Assembly (NCBI GenBank): GCA_019245115.1
Contig: JAFARZ010000432.1
Span: 1-57,036 of the forward strand
Reading direction: 5' to 3'
From: Streptosporangiaceae bacterium
Lineage (GTDB): Bacteria; Actinomycetota; Actinomycetes; Streptosporangiales; Streptosporangiaceae
Length of the DNA stretch: 57,036 nucleotides
Shown: positions 8,550 through 15,822 of the stretch, in pieces
How positions within the stretch are numbered: the stretch's first letter is position 1
Layout of the letters: every line of letters begins with the position of its first letter
Position numbers and translations under genes: made by a program
Notes under the pieces: model-generated
The model's database searches: none
Seen by the model: the letters and a program-made list of their open reading frames with translations, nothing else
What the model was told of the DNA's origin: nothing

Positions 8550-8573
8550 TTGACCTTGTCGTGGCGTCAAGGT
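8550..8573. promoter_or_regulatory. Candidate MerR-type operator
   Basis: Inverted half-sites TGACCTTG and TCAAGGT around eight bases, just upstream of the MerR start at 8587 and facing the GMC gene. MerR proteins bind such dyads in their own promoters. Confidence 0.4.
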
Positions 8574-8586
8574 GTTTCCTGAAGGC

Positions 8587-9399
8587 ATGCGGATCGGAGA
8601 ACTCGCCAGCCTCGTCGGCATCAGCACCCGCGCCCTCCGGCACTACCACCGCATCGGCTTGCTGCCCGAGCCCGCGCGCAAGGCGAACGGCTACCGTGAG
8701 TACTCGCTGCGGGACGCCGTCGGGCTGGCCCGCGTCCGGCGCCTCACCGAGCTGGGCCTGAGCCTGGACGAGGTGCGCGACGCGCTGGCAGGCGACGCCA
8801 GCCGGGACCTCGTCGAGATCCTCCGCGAGCTCGACGCCGACCTGGCCCACCAGGAAGCGGACCTGCACCGGCGCCGGGGCCGGCTGGCCCAGCTGCTGCG
8901 GCAGGCCGAGGCGGGTGGCAGCGAGCAGGCGCTTGTCTCCCCCGAGCTGGCCGGGCTGTTCGACCGCATGGCCCATGTCGCCGCCGGGCAGCCCGGGCCG
9001 GAGTCGGCGATGGCGGCGAAGGATCGCGATCTGCTGGCCCTGCTGGAGACCGCGTCCGCGGCCGAGGGCGGCTGGCTCGACGCGCTAACGCGGACGCTGG
9101 GTTCCACGCCGGGGGCCGTGGAAAGGGCCTACGCGGTTTATGCGCGCCTCGACGAGCTGGCCGACTCGGCCGCGGACGACCCCCGGGTCGAGCTGACGGC
9201 CCAGGCCATCGTCGCGGCCATCCCCGAGGCGGCGCGGCAGGCGATCCGGCTCCCCGATGGCGACTTTGAGGAAGCCGCTGGGGGTTTCGCCGCTGCCTTC
9301 TACGCGGACTTCGCCCCGGCCCAGGCGGCCGCGATCCGCCGCGCCGTCGGCCTGATGAAACAGTCACGCGCTGAAGATGAACGGGAGACCACCTCATGA
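8587..9399 (+). CDS. MerR family regulator with long C-terminal domain
   Basis: 270 residues beginning MRIGELASLVGISTRALRHY, a standard MerR winged helix with the YREY wing element. A coiled-coil dimerisation helix follows (VEILRELDADLAHQEADLHRR), then about 150 residues of mostly helical, unassigned effector domain. The ATG at 8587 is preferred over a GTG five codons earlier because it matches the family N-terminus. It shares an ATGA overlap with the SnoaL-like gene at 9396 and is divergent from the GMC oxidoreductase. It probably controls one or both. The C-terminal domain shows no cysteine metal site, so a metal sensor is unlikely. Confidence 0.85.
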   Translation: MRIGELASLVGISTRALRHYHRIGLLPEPARKANGYREYSLRDAVGLARVRRLTELGLSLDEVRDALAGDASRDLVEILRELDADLAHQEADLHRRRGRLAQLLRQAEAGGSEQALVSPELAGLFDRMAHVAAGQPGPESAMAAKDRDLLALLETASAAEGGWLDALTRTLGSTPGAVERAYAVYARLDELADSAADDPRVELTAQAIVAAIPEAARQAIRLPDGDFEEAAGGFAAAFYADFAPAQAAAIRRAVGLMKQSRAEDERETTS

Positions 9400-9815
9400 C
9401 TTCGGAGATCACCTCGCCCGCCGCTAACATCGAGCTGGTGCGCGCCGCGGCCGAGGCGTTCAACCTCGGCGACGCCGACCTGTGCACAGCCCTCATGACC
9501 CCGGACTTCGTCATCAACCTGGCCGAACTGCCCGAGCCTCAGCGCGGGCGTGAGATGTGGCGGCAGAACTTCGGGATATTGAAGCACGCTTTCCCCGACA
9601 TTCGCGCGCACATCGAGGACATCTTCGCCGCACAGGACAAGGTTGCCGTCAGGGTGCGTTTGCGCGGCACCCACTCCGGTGAGTTCCTTGGCTTCGCCGC
9701 GACCGGCCGGACCATCGAGTACATCAGCCACGAGTTCTACCGCATCGCCGACGGGCTCATCGCCGAAGAATGGATCTGCTCGGATACGGCCACCCTGCTC
9801 CGCCAGCTCAGCTAA
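9396..9815 (+). CDS. SnoaL-like (ester cyclase/NTF2-fold) protein
   Basis: 139 residues with the NTF2-fold pattern: N-terminal helix (VRAAAEAFNLGDADL), then FPDIRAHIEDIFAAQDKVAVRVRL, a GTHSGEFLG element, GRTIEYISHEFYRIADGLIAEEW, and a C-terminal strand. Family members include polyketide ring cyclases and many enzymes of unknown role. Translationally coupled to the MerR regulator by a 4-base overlap. Fold confident, reaction unknown. Confidence 0.85.
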   Translation: MTSEITSPAANIELVRAAAEAFNLGDADLCTALMTPDFVINLAELPEPQRGREMWRQNFGILKHAFPDIRAHIEDIFAAQDKVAVRVRLRGTHSGEFLGFAATGRTIEYISHEFYRIADGLIAEEWICSDTATLLRQLS

Positions 9816-10147
9816 GGAGGCCGGGTCACCGGCGCCATCGGCTCGGATGCAGGCCAGATCAGGCCATTGCCCTTCGCCTCCCTATAGCGTGGAAATTTCG
9901 TGCAGCACGGAAATTTAGTGTACGAATTCGTACACTAAATTTCCGTCGAGCACGGATGTTCCGCCTTAATCCAAATCCCATTAGCGGCTTACCGGACATT
10001 CAGGGCAACTGGCGGCGGGAAGGCGTGAAATCGACCCGCGGACTGGCCGGGAGCCTCCTGCGGATTTCGTTATGGGTGGTAGCACCCAACTGAAGTCGGG
10101 TGGTGGCGCGCTGCCGCGGGAACCCGCATCACCATAGCGTTTTGGAC
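9816..10147. other. Intergenic region carrying a family 1 repeat
   Basis: 332 bases without a gene. The middle third is the family 1 repeat with a 40-bp perfect palindrome. The rest shows no structure I can name. Confidence 0.6.
9886..10003 (+). repeat. Dispersed palindromic repeat, family 1, copy 2, with 40-bp palindrome
   Basis: 118 bases, the same length as 4581-4698. Positions 9907-9946 form an uninterrupted 40-bp perfect palindrome (arms 9907-9926 and 9927-9946, centre GAATTC). The flanks share GGAAATTTCGTGC and CACGGATGTTCCG with copy 1. It is non-coding. DNA of this symmetry can extrude a cruciform or bind a dimeric protein. Confidence 0.75.
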
Positions 10148-10774
10148 ATGAACAACACTCGCTACGCAATCGCCGCCGCTGTCGCGGGGGGACTCACGCT
10201 CGCGGGCGGCACGGCAGCGGTGGCCGCCGCGACCGCCAGCGCATCGACGGCCGGCGCATCGACGGCCGGCGCATCGACGGCCGGCGGTACCGGAACCGCC
10301 AAGGCGGGTCCGGCCAGGCCCGCTGCCCCGCCTGTCCTGACGCATGTCACCGTCTACAGCGTCGACAGCGACGCTCCCGTGTTCACGTCCGTCGTTTCCG
10401 GCCCTGTCGCCGGCGACCACGGGCCAGCCGAGCAGGTGGGACCGGGCAGCACGGTCCCTACTGTGCATGGCGGCGAGCTCTTGCTGAGCCTGTCGCGCGG
10501 CACGTTCCGGCTCAACATCGCGGACATCGACACGAAGTTCACCAAGGCTCTTGGTCCGGCGACCATCCCCAGCACCTGCTCGGACTACGTGAGCGTCCGT
10601 GACAGCGTCCCGATCGTGCCCGGCTCGGGGACCGGCGTTTACCGGGGAATAACTGGCACCTTCGACGCGACCCTCACAGTCAACGAGATCCACCCCACCC
10701 CCTGCACTCAGACGGTGAAGCTCTTCCGCCAGCTCATCTGGTTCAACGCCGCGGGGAAGATCACCCGGCGCTGA
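10148..10774 (+). CDS. Secreted protein of unknown function
   Basis: 208 residues. Signal peptide MNNTRYAIAAAVAGGLTLAG with Ala-rich cleavage zone, then a low-complexity segment with three STAGA repeats, then about 150 residues predicted mainly beta. Two cysteines (STCSDY and PTPCTQ) may pair outside the cell. I recognise no family. The ATG at 10148 gives the best signal peptide; a GTG at 10100 is in frame. Followed by a strong terminator, so a single-gene unit. Confidence 0.65.
   Translation: MNNTRYAIAAAVAGGLTLAGGTAAVAAATASASTAGASTAGASTAGGTGTAKAGPARPAAPPVLTHVTVYSVDSDAPVFTSVVSGPVAGDHGPAEQVGPGSTVPTVHGGELLLSLSRGTFRLNIADIDTKFTKALGPATIPSTCSDYVSVRDSVPIVPGSGTGVYRGITGTFDATLTVNEIHPTPCTQTVKLFRQLIWFNAAGKITRR
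10241..10285 (+). repeat. In-frame 15-bp tandem repeat
   Basis: Three perfect units of GCATCGACGGCCGGC, coding for ASTAG three times in the secreted protein at 10148-10774. Confidence 0.9.
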
Positions 10775-10792
10775 CCTCCGAACCTCCCCGCT

Positions 10793-10828
10793 CCGCACCT
10801 GGCGGCGGCAGAACGCCGCCAGGTGCGG
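10793..10828 (+). terminator. Strong hairpin terminator
   Basis: Perfect 15-bp arms (10793-10807 and 10814-10828) with a six-base loop, 18 bases after the stop of the secreted protein gene. Confidence 0.75.
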
Positions 10829-10899
10829 CGGCAGCAGTCCGGGCCGGCAACGATAATGATTTATCTCGGTCAGCTGGCAGGGGAGGAGGTCACCGTATC

Positions 10900-12099
10900 A
10901 TGACCGACCATCAGGTATTCACGTCCCGGCTGAAGGGCCGTCCGCTGCTGGACGGCGAAGGGCTCATTATCGGCCGGGTCCGGGATGTCGTGATCCTGGC
11001 CGCCGCCGGAAACGACCCGCCCCGCGCGCTGGGACTGGTCGTGACGTTGCCACGGCGCCGCATCTTCGTCAACCTCGGTCAGATCGCCGCGATCTCCGTT
11101 GATGGCGCGCACCTGCGCGGCGGCGCCGTCGACCTGGAGCGCTTCACCCGGCGGATCGACGTGATCCTGGCGTCCGAGCTGTACGGCCGGCACACCCAGG
11201 ACGGGACAGTCGTCGATGTCGCCATCGTCCAGCGCGAGCAGCGACGGGGCGACTGGGAAGTCAGCGCGGTCGCCGTCACGCAGGGCCCGCGCTTGCTCCG
11301 CGGGAGCCCGACGATCGTGCCCTGGGACAAGTACCCCGAACTCTTCCGCGCCGGGCCGCTGGGCGAGCAGCTCGCCACCTTGCGAGAGCTGGAGCCGGCC
11401 GACCTCGCGGCGGCGGTGAAAGGCATGCCGTCCAGCCGGCGCAGCCAGATCGCGGACGCCCTCGACGACGAAGTGCTGGCCGACCTCCTGGAGGAGATGC
11501 CGGAGCAGGACCAGCTCCGCTTGCTGGCTGGCCTCGGGCTCGAGCGCAGCGCCGACGTGGTTGAGGAGATGCAGCCCGACGACGCCGCCGACCTGCTCGC
11601 GGAGATGCCGGCCGAGCAGCGCGAACGGCTGCTGACCGCGATGGAGTCCATCCCGGCCGCGGACCTGCGGAGGCTGCTGCGCTACGACGCGACCACCGCT
11701 GGCGGCCTGATGACCTCGCAGCCCCTCATCGTCACGCCGGACACGCGAGTCGCCGAGGTGCTCGCCCGCATCGGGAACCCGGACCTGCCGGTTCCCTCGG
11801 CCGTGCAGGCGTACGTGTGTGAGCCGCCCATGACCACGCCAACCGGCCGGTACCTCGGCAGCGTGGGGTTCCAGCGGCTGCTGCGCAGGCCGCCCGCCAC
11901 CGAGGTGGGTGAGTGCGTCGAGGCGTGCGTCTTTGTCCGCCCCGACCTGCCCAGGCAGGAGCTTGCCGCCAGGCTCGCCGCCTATAACCTGATCAGCGTG
12001 GCGGTCTGTGACGAAGACGGTCGGCTGCTTGGGGCGGTCACCGTAGACGACGTGCTCGATCATCTGCTGCCAGCGGACTGGCGGAGGCCGGGAGGTTAG
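10900..12099 (+). CDS. MgtE N-terminal domain/CBS protein without a membrane domain
   Basis: 399 residues. An N-terminal PRC-barrel-like segment (LLDGEGLIIGRVRDVVI; residues 1-150) is followed by the MgtE intracellular N domain, with its repeated ALDDEVLADLLEEMPEQDQ and MQPDDAADLLAEMPAEQRE helices (~165-265). A CBS pair comes next (TAGGLMTSQPLIVTPDTRVA to AVTVDDVLDHLLP). The MgtE transmembrane channel is absent, so this is a soluble relative, presumably a Mg2+ or nucleotide-sensing adaptor. Start ATG follows GGAGGAGG. One base separates it from the DUF1003 membrane gene at 12101, a pairing seen in many actinobacteria, so that protein may be its membrane partner. Confidence 0.85.
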   Translation: MTDHQVFTSRLKGRPLLDGEGLIIGRVRDVVILAAAGNDPPRALGLVVTLPRRRIFVNLGQIAAISVDGAHLRGGAVDLERFTRRIDVILASELYGRHTQDGTVVDVAIVQREQRRGDWEVSAVAVTQGPRLLRGSPTIVPWDKYPELFRAGPLGEQLATLRELEPADLAAAVKGMPSSRRSQIADALDDEVLADLLEEMPEQDQLRLLAGLGLERSADVVEEMQPDDAADLLAEMPAEQRERLLTAMESIPAADLRRLLRYDATTAGGLMTSQPLIVTPDTRVAEVLARIGNPDLPVPSAVQAYVCEPPMTTPTGRYLGSVGFQRLLRRPPATEVGECVEACVFVRPDLPRQELAARLAAYNLISVAVCDEDGRLLGAVTVDDVLDHLLPADWRRPGG

Positions 12100-12100
12100 G

Positions 12101-12652
12101 ATGTCACGGTTTTCCTCTCGCAGGCTCGTAGAACCGACCGACCTGTCCGTTCCGCGCGGCTCACCGGGGATGGGCGCGCGGTATGACGCCGACGCCTTCG
12201 GGCGGTTCTCGGAGGCGATCGCCCGGTTCCTCGGCACCGGGCGTTTCCTGGTCGCTCAGACGGTGCTGGTGGTCGGATGGATCGCGCTCAACACCATCGG
12301 CCTCGTCAGGCACTGGGATCCCTACCCGTTTATCCTGCTCAACCTCGCTTTCTCCACTCAGGCCGCCTATGCGGCGCCGCTGATTCTGCTCGCCCAGAAC
12401 CGGCAGGACGACCGGGACCGCGCGAGCATCGAACGCGACCGTGAGGTGGCGGCGCGGACCCAGGCCGACACCGAGTTCCTCGCCCGTGAGCTCGCCGCCG
12501 TCCGCCTCGCGCTGGCCGACGTGGTGACCACGCGGGACCTGGAGGATTCCCTGTCACGGCTGGCTAAGCTGATCGCCGACCGGACGCCGGATAAGCCCGG
12601 CGACATCGCGTCGGCGGATGGATACCAGACCGGCATGCCGCCGGCACCGTGA
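12101..12652 (+). CDS. DUF1003 membrane protein
   Basis: 183 residues. Basic N-terminus, then two transmembrane helices (TGRFLVAQTVLVVGWIALNT and PFILLNLAFSTQAAYAAPLI) separated by the RHWDPYPFI loop, typical of DUF1003. The end of the second helix is followed by the family's QNRQDDRDR motif and a long charged coiled coil. Stop-start spacing to the MgtE_N/CBS gene indicates one operon. Function unknown. Confidence 0.85.
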   Translation: MSRFSSRRLVEPTDLSVPRGSPGMGARYDADAFGRFSEAIARFLGTGRFLVAQTVLVVGWIALNTIGLVRHWDPYPFILLNLAFSTQAAYAAPLILLAQNRQDDRDRASIERDREVAARTQADTEFLARELAAVRLALADVVTTRDLEDSLSRLAKLIADRTPDKPGDIASADGYQTGMPPAP

Positions 12653-12688
12653 GCACGCGAACGGGCCGTGGATCGGGCGACATCGCGG

Positions 12689-12724
12689 AGCGGACCCAGC
12701 CCGCATCAACCAGCTGGGTCCGCT
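12689..12724. terminator. Bidirectional hairpin between convergent genes
   Basis: 12-bp arms AGCGGACCCAGC (12689-12700) and its complement (12713-12724), between the stops of the DUF1003 gene and the ester cyclase gene. It can serve both strands. Confidence 0.65.
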
Positions 12725-12735
12725 TGCCGTCCTGG

Positions 12736-13281
12736 TTACGTTCGGGCGAGCGCCCGCGTGATCGGCGTGTCCGGAAGCTGGCCGAGTGCGTGCAGGACAC
12801 CGGCACCGTCCGGCTGCGATGTGACGGATGCGATCTTGCCGTTCTCGATTGTGAGGATATCGACGACTGTCATCGGCACCTCGCGGCCGGTGGCAGGCGT
12901 TCCCAGGAACTCACCGCGCTGCGTGGGACGAGCCGTCCACCGCACCACCACGGTGTCGCCTTCCGCCACCATCAACTCAATATTTACCCGGAGATCCGGG
13001 AAAGCCTCGAGTATGTGCATGGTGGCGTCCACCCAGGCGGCCAGTTCGGGGCGGCCACCACGCTCGGCGGCGGCCTTCGGCAGGAGCCTCTCACCGGTCC
13101 CCGGATCGGGTGCGGCGCTCCGCACCTCCTGCACGATGTCGTCAAACGTCTTCTCCCCTGAACGCGCCACCGCGTCAGGCGAGAGAAAATCCTGGAGCGC
13201 GCTGACGTTGCGTTCGTTGACGACCTGATCGAAGAAGCGCCTGACGATCTCTTTGTTCTCGGCAGGCGTAGTGTTGGCCAT
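12736..13281 (-). CDS. SnoaL-like ester cyclase
   Basis: 181 residues: NKEIVRRFFDQVVNERNVSAL, then AAWVDATMHILEAFPDLRVNIE, VVVRWTARPTQRGEFLGTPATG, and VVDILTIENGKIASV. This is the NTF2-fold ester cyclase layout. Start ATG follows AGGAGG seven bases upstream. An insertion of about 20 residues (EVRSAAPDPGTGERLLP) lies between helices 2 and 3. Standalone gene; substrate unknown. It shares only the fold with the protein at 9396-9815. Confidence 0.85.
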   Translation of the reverse strand: MANTTPAENKEIVRRFFDQVVNERNVSALQDFLSPDAVARSGEKTFDDIVQEVRSAAPDPGTGERLLPKAAAERGGRPELAAWVDATMHILEAFPDLRVNIELMVAEGDTVVVRWTARPTQRGEFLGTPATGREVPMTVVDILTIENGKIASVTSQPDGAGVLHALGQLPDTPITRALART

Positions 13282-13758
13282 CTTCTGCCTCCTATGTGGC
13301 TCGGTAACCCGCTACGGCGGAAAGACAACAGGAGTGCTGCTTCTCAGCGCCGCCTGCGGATTAGGAAACTCGGTACCGTCAGCAAAAGACTATATGTTTC
13401 TCAAGTTCAGCACAACATGTCGCAGGGAAATTCCTTGATTATCCTGCGCGAACGTCCCAAATAGCCGAGGATCGCTAGAGATCTTTAACGTCGCGGATTA
13501 CGGCAGCAAATGCCCCGGTGGCCTCATTTATCCCGTTTACCACTTTCACACCTTATTCGTCATATACACCGAAAGGCAATTGAGCCCTTATTATCCCTAT
13601 TTATGCTTCGTGGATCTGTAATACGTGATGCGCCATGTATCATATTTCTAGGTGCTCAAATCACCCTAGAAGGCACAAAACAGGTAGCCGACTGACCGAC
13701 GAAGGCGCGGTGGTGCTCGGCGGGCCGGCGGGGGAGGGGGACCGCTACCATCCAGATT
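13282..13758. other. Gene-free, AT-richer stretch
   Basis: 477 bases with lower GC than the flanks (13380-13690 especially). I see no gene, RNA or clear repeat. It may be foreign or decayed DNA. Confidence 0.5.
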
Positions 13759-15402
13759 GTGCCCGGAAGTAGTGGTGTCGTCCGTAAGTTCAACGTCCGG
13801 ATTCCGCTGTCGGACGGGATCATGCTGTCGGCGGATCTGGCCCTGCCCGGGTCGCTGCCCGCGCCGGCCGTCGTGGTGCGCACGCCATACGGCAAGACCG
13901 GTGAGCGCCAGTCAGAACGCGCCGCCGTTTTCGCCCGCGGCGGATACGCCGCTGTACTCGTGGATGTCCGTGGCCGCGGTGATTCCGATGGGGTCTTCGA
14001 GCCCTACCGCAACGATGGCCCGGACGGCGCGGAGGTCATCGCGTGGGCCGCCGGGCAGGAGTGGTGCACCGGCGATGTCGCCACGTACGGGGCCAGCTAT
14101 CCGGGACGCATCCAGTGGCTGACGGCGCTCGAGCGGCCCCCCGCCCTGCGCGCCATGGTGTGCCTGGTCACGCCCAGCGACCCCTTCGCGGAGATCCCCA
14201 CCGGGCTGCCCACCCCGATGCACATCAACTGGCACCGGCTCACCGACGGCCGGATGCCGCAGTACCGCGACAATACCGACTGGATGACCGTGTACCGGCA
14301 CCGGCCGTTGCTGACGATGGACGAGGCGGCTGGTTTCGTCTCGCCCAACTGGCGTGCCGAATTGCGGCACCGCACCCTGGATGACTGGTGGGAATCCGTC
14401 CGCTATCAGCACCGCATCGGCGAGGTCGAGGTGCCCGTCATGCACATCTCGGGCTGGTACGACGACGAGGAGATCGGTACCCCCGCCAATTTCGCCGCCA
14501 TGGTCGCCGCCGGGCGCCCGGGGCAGCGGCTGCTGATGGGGCCGTGGGGCCACAACGTGAACACCTCGCGGACCGTCGGGGAGATCGACTTCGGCCCGGA
14601 CGCGCTGATCGACCTGGACGCCACCGTCCTGGCCTTCCTCGACGAGCACGTCAAGGGCGTCAGGCCGGAGCCGCGGCCGGCGCCGGTACGGATCTTCGTC
14701 ATGGGCGCGAACCAGTGGCGTGACGCGGATACCTGGCCGCCGTCCGACGCCCCGTCGGCCACCTACTACCTGTCCAGCGGCGGGCATGCCAACAGCCGGT
14801 TCGGCGACGGCCGCCTGGTGCCGTCGCCGACCGATGCCGAGGAGCCGCCAGATGAGTGGACCCATGATCCGGACCGCCCCGTGCCTTTCATCACCGACGC
14901 GAGCAGCGCGCAGATCGGCGGACCAGACGATTATCACGGCATCGAAAGCCGCGGCGACGTGCTCGTGTTCACCAGTGATCCGCTGGTGGAACCGCTGGAG
15001 ATCATCGGGCCGGTGAGCGTGATCGCGCACGTCAGCACGTCGGCCGCCGACACCGACATCATGGCCAAGCTCATCGATCTGCACCCCGGGAGCTTCGCGC
15101 AGCGGTTGTGTGACGGAATGGTCAGGCTGCGGTACCGGAACGGATTCGGCCAGGAACAACCCGTCACGCCGGGCGAGGTGTACCAGGTGCGGATCCCGAT
15201 GTGGGACACCTGCGTGCGGTTGCCCGCCGGGCACCGGCTCCGTCTGGAGATCGCGTCCTCGGCCTTCCCGAAATACGATGTCAATCTCGGCACCGGCGGT
15301 GACATGATCTCCGAGACCGAAGGCGTGACCGCGACCAACCGGCTCTGGCACACCCCTGGCCGCCCGTCCCGGCTGCTCCTGAACCGCAGACCGACCCGAT
15401 GA
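13759..15402 (+). CDS. CocE/NonD family alpha/beta hydrolase
   Basis: 547 residues. The N-terminal alpha/beta-hydrolase domain begins KFNVRIPLSDGIMLSADLALP. The nucleophile Ser113 is in GASYPG, the acid is probably in WYDDEEIGT, and the His is in GPWGHN. A C-terminal jelly-roll domain (PLEIIGPVSVIAHVSTSAADTDIMAKL, shown over two strands, and HRLRLEIASSAFPKYDVN) completes the X-Pro dipeptidyl-peptidase/cocaine-esterase architecture. Members hydrolyse esters or amide bonds of acylated substrates. The GTG start at 13759 is the only reasonable one. Its stop overlaps the ATG of the broken DUF885 gene (ATGA), so the two were once an operon of peptidase-like enzymes. Confidence 0.88.
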   Translation: MPGSSGVVRKFNVRIPLSDGIMLSADLALPGSLPAPAVVVRTPYGKTGERQSERAAVFARGGYAAVLVDVRGRGDSDGVFEPYRNDGPDGAEVIAWAAGQEWCTGDVATYGASYPGRIQWLTALERPPALRAMVCLVTPSDPFAEIPTGLPTPMHINWHRLTDGRMPQYRDNTDWMTVYRHRPLLTMDEAAGFVSPNWRAELRHRTLDDWWESVRYQHRIGEVEVPVMHISGWYDDEEIGTPANFAAMVAAGRPGQRLLMGPWGHNVNTSRTVGEIDFGPDALIDLDATVLAFLDEHVKGVRPEPRPAPVRIFVMGANQWRDADTWPPSDAPSATYYLSSGGHANSRFGDGRLVPSPTDAEEPPDEWTHDPDRPVPFITDASSAQIGGPDDYHGIESRGDVLVFTSDPLVEPLEIIGPVSVIAHVSTSAADTDIMAKLIDLHPGSFAQRLCDGMVRLRYRNGFGQEQPVTPGEVYQVRIPMWDTCVRLPAGHRLRLEIASSAFPKYDVNLGTGGDMISETEGVTATNRLWHTPGRPSRLLLNRRPTR

Positions 15403-15718
15403 CGTCCGGACGCGTGTGGACCGCGATCGACAGGATCGCTGAGGCGTACCTCGACGACAACGCCGCGCTTGACCCCGTGGCGGCGACGCGCACTCCCGCA
15501 CGTCCGAAGGAATCCGGCGCTACGAGCTCGACCGCTACCTCGGCTGGCCCGGGCAGGCGCCCTCGTACAAGATCGGTGAGCGGCTCTGGCTGCGGCTGCG
15601 CGACCAGGCCCGTGCCGCCGAAGGCGCGGCGTTCGACCTCAAGTCCTTTCACCGCCGGGTGCTCGACATCGGATCGGTCGGCCTCGACGTGCTGCGAGAC
15701 GCGGCACTCGACATCTAA
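15399..15718 (+). pseudogene. DUF885 protein, internally deleted remnant
   Basis: The start reads MTSGRVWTAIDRIAEAYLDD then NAALDPVAAT, the N-terminus of DUF885 proteins. After about 30 codons the frame changes. The second frame gives the family's C-terminus (RRYELDRYLGWPGQAPSYKI, then GERLWLRLRDQARA and AAFDLKSFHRRVLDIG) to a TAA at 15716-15718. A complete member is usually about 550 residues, so roughly 450 codons are gone and the two ends are out of frame. The catalytic region is lost. Confidence 0.8.
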
Positions 15719-15822
15719 ATTCAACGATCTTTATTCATGAACGGCGGTGGTAACACTCGCCAGCACCTCGGCGTAGCCGTACACTCCCAACGAAATACAT
15801 CATTTGCCGACGGGAGATGCTG

